Source: Deltaproteobacteria bacterium
GTDB lineage: Bacteria > Desulfobacterota > Desulfarculia > Adiutricales > Adiutricaceae
NCBI GenBank assembly: GCA_031279155.1
Contig: JAITJB010000072.1
Span: forward strand, 1-14,199
Direction of reading: 5' to 3'
Length of the DNA: 14,199 nucleotides
Position numbers and translations under genes: made by a program. The notes beneath the pieces were generated by a model, which was not told the origin of the DNA, made no database searches, and saw nothing but the letters and a program-made list of their open reading frames with translations. Shown one piece after another: positions 14,053 to 14,199 of this stretch; position 1 is the stretch's first letter, and each line of letters begins with the position of its first letter.

Positions 14053-14199
14053 ATGCGTAAAATAATTAATTTGAAAAAAAAATAGAGCAAGATAAAACGC
14101 TTGCCGGCCCCCAGGCCTCCGAAGAGCTTTACGTTAACCAGGCGAGCGAAGAGACCAAAGGGGAGGAAGAAGAAGAGGAGGAGGAGGAGGAAGAAGAAG
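14053..14199 (+). pseudogene. Start of an acidic protein gene with an A9 frame break (partial)
   Basis: An ATG at 14053 opens MRKIINLKKK and ends at TAG (14083-14085), immediately after nine consecutive A (14074-14082). One added A, or a -1 shift in this run, joins it to a frame that stays open to the window end: IEQDKTLAGPQASEEL, then more acidic residues and a run of twelve Glu (14163-14198). That second frame has no start codon of its own after its upstream TAA. Options are a real gene expressed by slippage or frameshifting, a decayed gene, a sequencing error in the homopolymer, or no gene at all. No strong ribosome binding site precedes the ATG. I do not recognise the protein. Confidence 0.3.
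14157..14199 (+). repeat. GAA/GAG purine tract at the right edge
   Basis: Forty-three consecutive purines on the plus strand, mostly GAA and GAG triplets, continue to the window end. In the open frame they encode polyglutamate. Triplet tracts of this kind can change length without breaking the frame, and long purine runs can form unusual DNA structures. Confidence 0.7.

Overview
The window looks like bacterial chromosome of moderate G+C. The left edge carries the 5' end of tuf (EF-Tu) directly downstream of a tRNA-Thr(GGU), a classic bacterial linkage. The soluble two-component and HD-GYP signalling genes and the PaaK-type ligase would suit a deltaproteobacterium / Desulfobacterota or a similar anaerobe, but that is an inference from gene content and I cannot name the organism.

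Layout. (1) 1-422, minus: a sigma70-type promoter, tRNA-Thr and tuf (cut by the window), with two hairpins in the tuf leader. (2) 622-2430, minus: a NERD nuclease-domain / UvrD-type superfamily 1 helicase. (3) 2744-6800, minus: a tight three-gene cassette of a CobS/MoxR-like AAA+ ATPase, a DUF3150-like protein and a CobT-like protein joining a zincin-like HExxH motif to a von Willebrand A (MIDAS) domain. It is preceded by four 16-bp tandem repeats and a terminator-like hairpin next to the first ribosome binding site. (4) 7104-8414, plus: a phenylacetate-CoA ligase-like enzyme, the only clear plus-strand gene. (5) 8479-13551, minus: a signalling operon of two tandem response regulator/HD-GYP proteins, a V4R-domain protein and a soluble hybrid histidine kinase with receiver and HPt domains. 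(6) 13552-14199: a roughly 500-base non-coding stretch with inverted repeats and an extended -10 promoter, then the start of a plus-strand acidic reading frame whose only ATG is separated from it by a run of nine A.

How the parts may work together. The AAA+/DUF3150/VWA trio is built like MoxR-VWA chaperone or remodelling modules. No other cobalamin gene is visible, so a true cobaltochelatase role is unlikely. The signalling operon looks self-contained: the kinase has no transmembrane or recognisable sensor domain, the V4R protein may supply ligand sensing, and the two HD-GYP proteins are the likely cyclic-di-GMP outputs. One of them has lost a metal-ligand aspartate.

The most interesting items are the AAA+/DUF3150/metallo-VWA cassette with its repeat and attenuator leader, the signalling operon with one apparently degenerate HD-GYP, short tandem repeats recurring at several gene boundaries, and the possible A9 slippage site at the right edge.
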